From: Thermoleophilia bacterium
Lineage (GTDB): Bacteria > Actinomycetota > Thermoleophilia > Gaiellales > Gaiellaceae
DNA: 23,265 bases
Assembly (NCBI GenBank): GCA_013362295.1
Contig: JABFWJ010000364.1
Coordinates: forward strand, 1-23,265
Direction of reading: 5' to 3'
Shown here in pieces: positions 21,857 to 23,265 of this stretch. A program made the position numbers and the translations under genes. Every line of letters begins with the position of its first letter. The stretch's first letter is position 1. Below the pieces are notes generated by a model, which was not told the origin of the DNA, ran no database searches, and worked only from the letters and a program-made list of their open reading frames with translations.

Positions 21857-22773
21857 GCAGGCGCTCCCGCCGCGTCGAGAGCGGCCGCGGCGAGGCGGCG
21901 CGCGGCCTCGAGGTCGGTCATCAGCGTGCGCGTGACGACGAGACGGACGGGGGCGTCTGCCGGCACATCGGCCTCGTCGATCACGAGCGCATCGATCAGC
22001 CCCGCGTAACACGAGGCGACGTGCGCCGGCGACGTTCCTCCCGCGATCCTGAGCAGCATCCGGTCCGCAGGCCCCTTGACGGCGCGGCCGCCGATCAGCG
22101 GGCTGACGGCCACACAGGGAACTGTCCGGCGCTCGAGCGCCTCCCGGATCTCATCCACCGCGAGGATCGGCCCGATCGAGACGTACGGATTGCTCGGCGC
22201 GATCAGGATCACGTCGGCGGCGCCGAGCGCTTCGAGCACGCCTGGCGCCGCGGTTGCGTCCGGCGAGCCGGCGTAATGGACGGCATCGACCTCGTCGCGA
22301 TGACCGCGTGCGACGAACCAGGTCTGGAACGGGAAGGTGCCCTCGGGCGTCTCGACGAAGGTGCGAAGGGGATCGTCGGTCGCCGGCAGCAACCGCGCGC
22401 CCAGTCCGAGCGCGTGCGCGAGGCGCTCCGTCGCCTCCGACAGCGGCACGCGGCTGCGCAGGAGCTCCGTGCGCACGAGATGGAGGCCGATGTCGCGGTC
22501 CCCGAGGCGGAACCAGGACTCGCCGCCGAGCTGGGCGACCGTCTCGAGCGCCTGCCAGGTCTCGCCCGCGCGGCCCCAGCCGCGCTCCTCGTCCGCGAGC
22601 CCGGCGAGCGTGTAGAGGATGCTGTCCAGATCGGGCGAGACGCGAAGGCCGAGTACCTCGATGTCGTCCGCAACGTTGCCTACGATGGAAACGTTGTCCG
22701 AGCCGATCACAGCTACGACGCCGCGCAGGAACCGCGCACCTCCGACGCCGCCCGAGAGGACCGCGACGTTCAC
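21853..22773 (-). CDS. cofD: 2-phospho-L-lactate transferase CofD/FbiA
   Basis: Cytoplasmic transferase, 306 aa, joining the lactyl- or enolpyruvyl-diphospho-guanosine product of CofC/FbiD to the deazaflavin Fo to give F420-0 or its dehydro form. Family landmarks: LSGGVGGARFLRG at 6-18, NVADD at 33-37 (usually NTGDD or NTADD), SPDLDSILYTLAG at 46-58, DEERGWG at 61-67, then IAPSNPYVSIGPIL and the VSPLIGGRAVKGPADRML block in the C-terminal half. The GTG start at 22773 overlaps the cofC stop as GTGA, and its stop overlaps npdG. Length is normal. Confidence 0.95.
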   Translation of the reverse strand: MNVAVLSGGVGGARFLRGVVAVIGSDNVSIVGNVADDIEVLGLRVSPDLDSILYTLAGLADEERGWGRAGETWQALETVAQLGGESWFRLGDRDIGLHLVRTELLRSRVPLSEATERLAHALGLGARLLPATDDPLRTFVETPEGTFPFQTWFVARGHRDEVDAVHYAGSPDATAAPGVLEALGAADVILIAPSNPYVSIGPILAVDEIREALERRTVPCVAVSPLIGGRAVKGPADRMLLRIAGGTSPAHVASCYAGLIDALVIDEADVPADAPVRLVVTRTLMTDLEAARRLAAAALDAAGAPA

Positions 22774-23265
22774 GCGGCCGACTCGAGGTGCAGCGACAGG
22801 AGCACGCGCCGGGTGTGCTCGCCGAGCCGAGCCGCGAGGCGCCCGAGGTCGTCGACCGTGTCGACGTCATCGACCAGATTCGGCGCGTCGAGCCGCGTCG
22901 ACGGTGCGAGCGCGGCGAACCGGGCGGCGCTCCCGGGCCCGTAGACGGGCTCGAAAAGCCCCTCGTCGGCGAGCGCGAGCGCGTTCGTCGTGCCGTCCGA
23001 CGCGGGCGCGAGCGCGAGCCCGTGCTCGGGCACCGCGCCGACGAGGGCGAGCAGGTCTCGTGTCGTCGCACACGGCACGTCGGCGTTCACGATCACGTAG
23101 GGCGCGGGCAGGCCGGCGGCGACCGCCGCGTCGAGCGCCGCCCGTACGGCCGCGCCCTGGCCGTGCCTCGGGTCCGGCACGTGGCGGGCGCCTGCGAGTG
23201 CCTCGGGCGCCGGCGTCGCGACGACGAGCACCTCCCCGAGCGGGCTCGCCGCCGCCAGCACATCG
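22770..23265 (-). CDS. cofC: 2-phospho-L-lactate (or PEP) guanylyltransferase CofC/FbiD, partial
   Basis: The N-terminus lies beyond the window end: the frame stays open through 23265, and the visible part begins just before an EVLVVAT strand that is internal in CofC proteins. About 165 residues are seen. YVIVNADVPCATTRDLL resembles the nucleotide-transferase aspartate strand of the family, and the C-terminal NLVDDVDTVDDL segment matches the usual L-DIDTPDDL ending. The small size, the fold and the 4-bp overlap with cofD support the call. It activates phospholactate or phosphoenolpyruvate with GTP; which one cannot be told from the sequence. A GTG at 23261 exists in frame but is not the true start. 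Confidence 0.85.
   Translation of the reverse strand, partial: DVLAAASPLGEVLVVATPAPEALAGARHVPDPRHGQGAAVRAALDAAVAAGLPAPYVIVNADVPCATTRDLLALVGAVPEHGLALAPASDGTTNALALADEGLFEPVYGPGSAARFAALAPSTRLDAPNLVDDVDTVDDLGRLAARLGEHTRRVLLSLHLESAA

Noticed and set aside
21857..22012. Longer N-terminus for npdG
   Set aside because: The extension is arginine-rich shadow of cofD; MKIAILGGTG is the normal start of the family and gives the ATGA overlap.
1..23265. Mobile element or phage origin of the island
   Set aside because: No integrase, transposase, tRNA junction or phage gene is visible, and base composition is even apart from one short patch at 6000-6023.

Overview
This is a gene-dense, high-GC window with strong G/C third-position bias. 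GTG starts and 4-bp start/stop overlaps are frequent. No rRNA, tRNA, insertion sequence, phage gene or CRISPR array was seen. An F420 biosynthesis operon, an Rpf-like secreted muralytic protein and several starts with little or no leader point to an actinobacterium. My guess is a deep branch such as Thermoleophilia (Gaiellales/Solirubrobacterales); that is inference from gene content, not from a marker gene.

Left part (1-15405): a nucleobase/pyrimidine catabolic island. A partial upstream gene runs by overlap into an ABC importer (ATPase, permease, NMT1/THI5-like binding protein). A dihydropyrimidinase, an NCS1 nucleobase permease and a deaminase-type amidohydrolase follow. After a spacer with a secreted SGNH-hydrolase-like protein come a CodA-type cytosine deaminase, a small coiled-coil protein and MmsA ((methyl)malonate-semialdehyde dehydrogenase, reverse strand). 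Next is a class III omega-aminotransferase flanked by three paralogous two-domain GNAT proteins. Read together: nucleobases are imported and cytosine is deaminated to uracil. After reduction by an enzyme not in the window, dihydrouracil is opened. Beta-alanine or beta-aminoisobutyrate is then transaminated to a semialdehyde, which MmsA turns into acetyl- or propionyl-CoA. Dihydropyrimidine dehydrogenase and beta-ureidopropionase are not seen here. No transcription regulator is encoded in the window, but operator-like dyads lie before the dihydropyrimidinase and inside the 5' end of the amidohydrolase gene.

Middle part (15448-20346, reverse strand): a class V PLP-dependent enzyme with a Tat/lipoprotein signal lies 21 nt downstream of a 902-residue GAF-GGDEF-GAF-GAF-HD-GYP cyclic-di-GMP protein. 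Upstream of that is a secreted Rpf-like transglycosylase.

Right part (20502-23265, reverse strand): a compact operon cofC (cut by the window end)-cofD-npdG-cofE, each gene overlapping the next by 4 bp. It makes cofactor F420 and an F420:NADP oxidoreductase. CofE is the stand-alone form without the C-terminal flavin reductase domain of FbiB.

The least explained elements are the GNAT trio around the aminotransferase, the predicted exported PLP enzyme, the paired dyads before the dihydropyrimidinase, and the amidohydrolase gene with a probable CTG start and a palindromic rare-codon patch.
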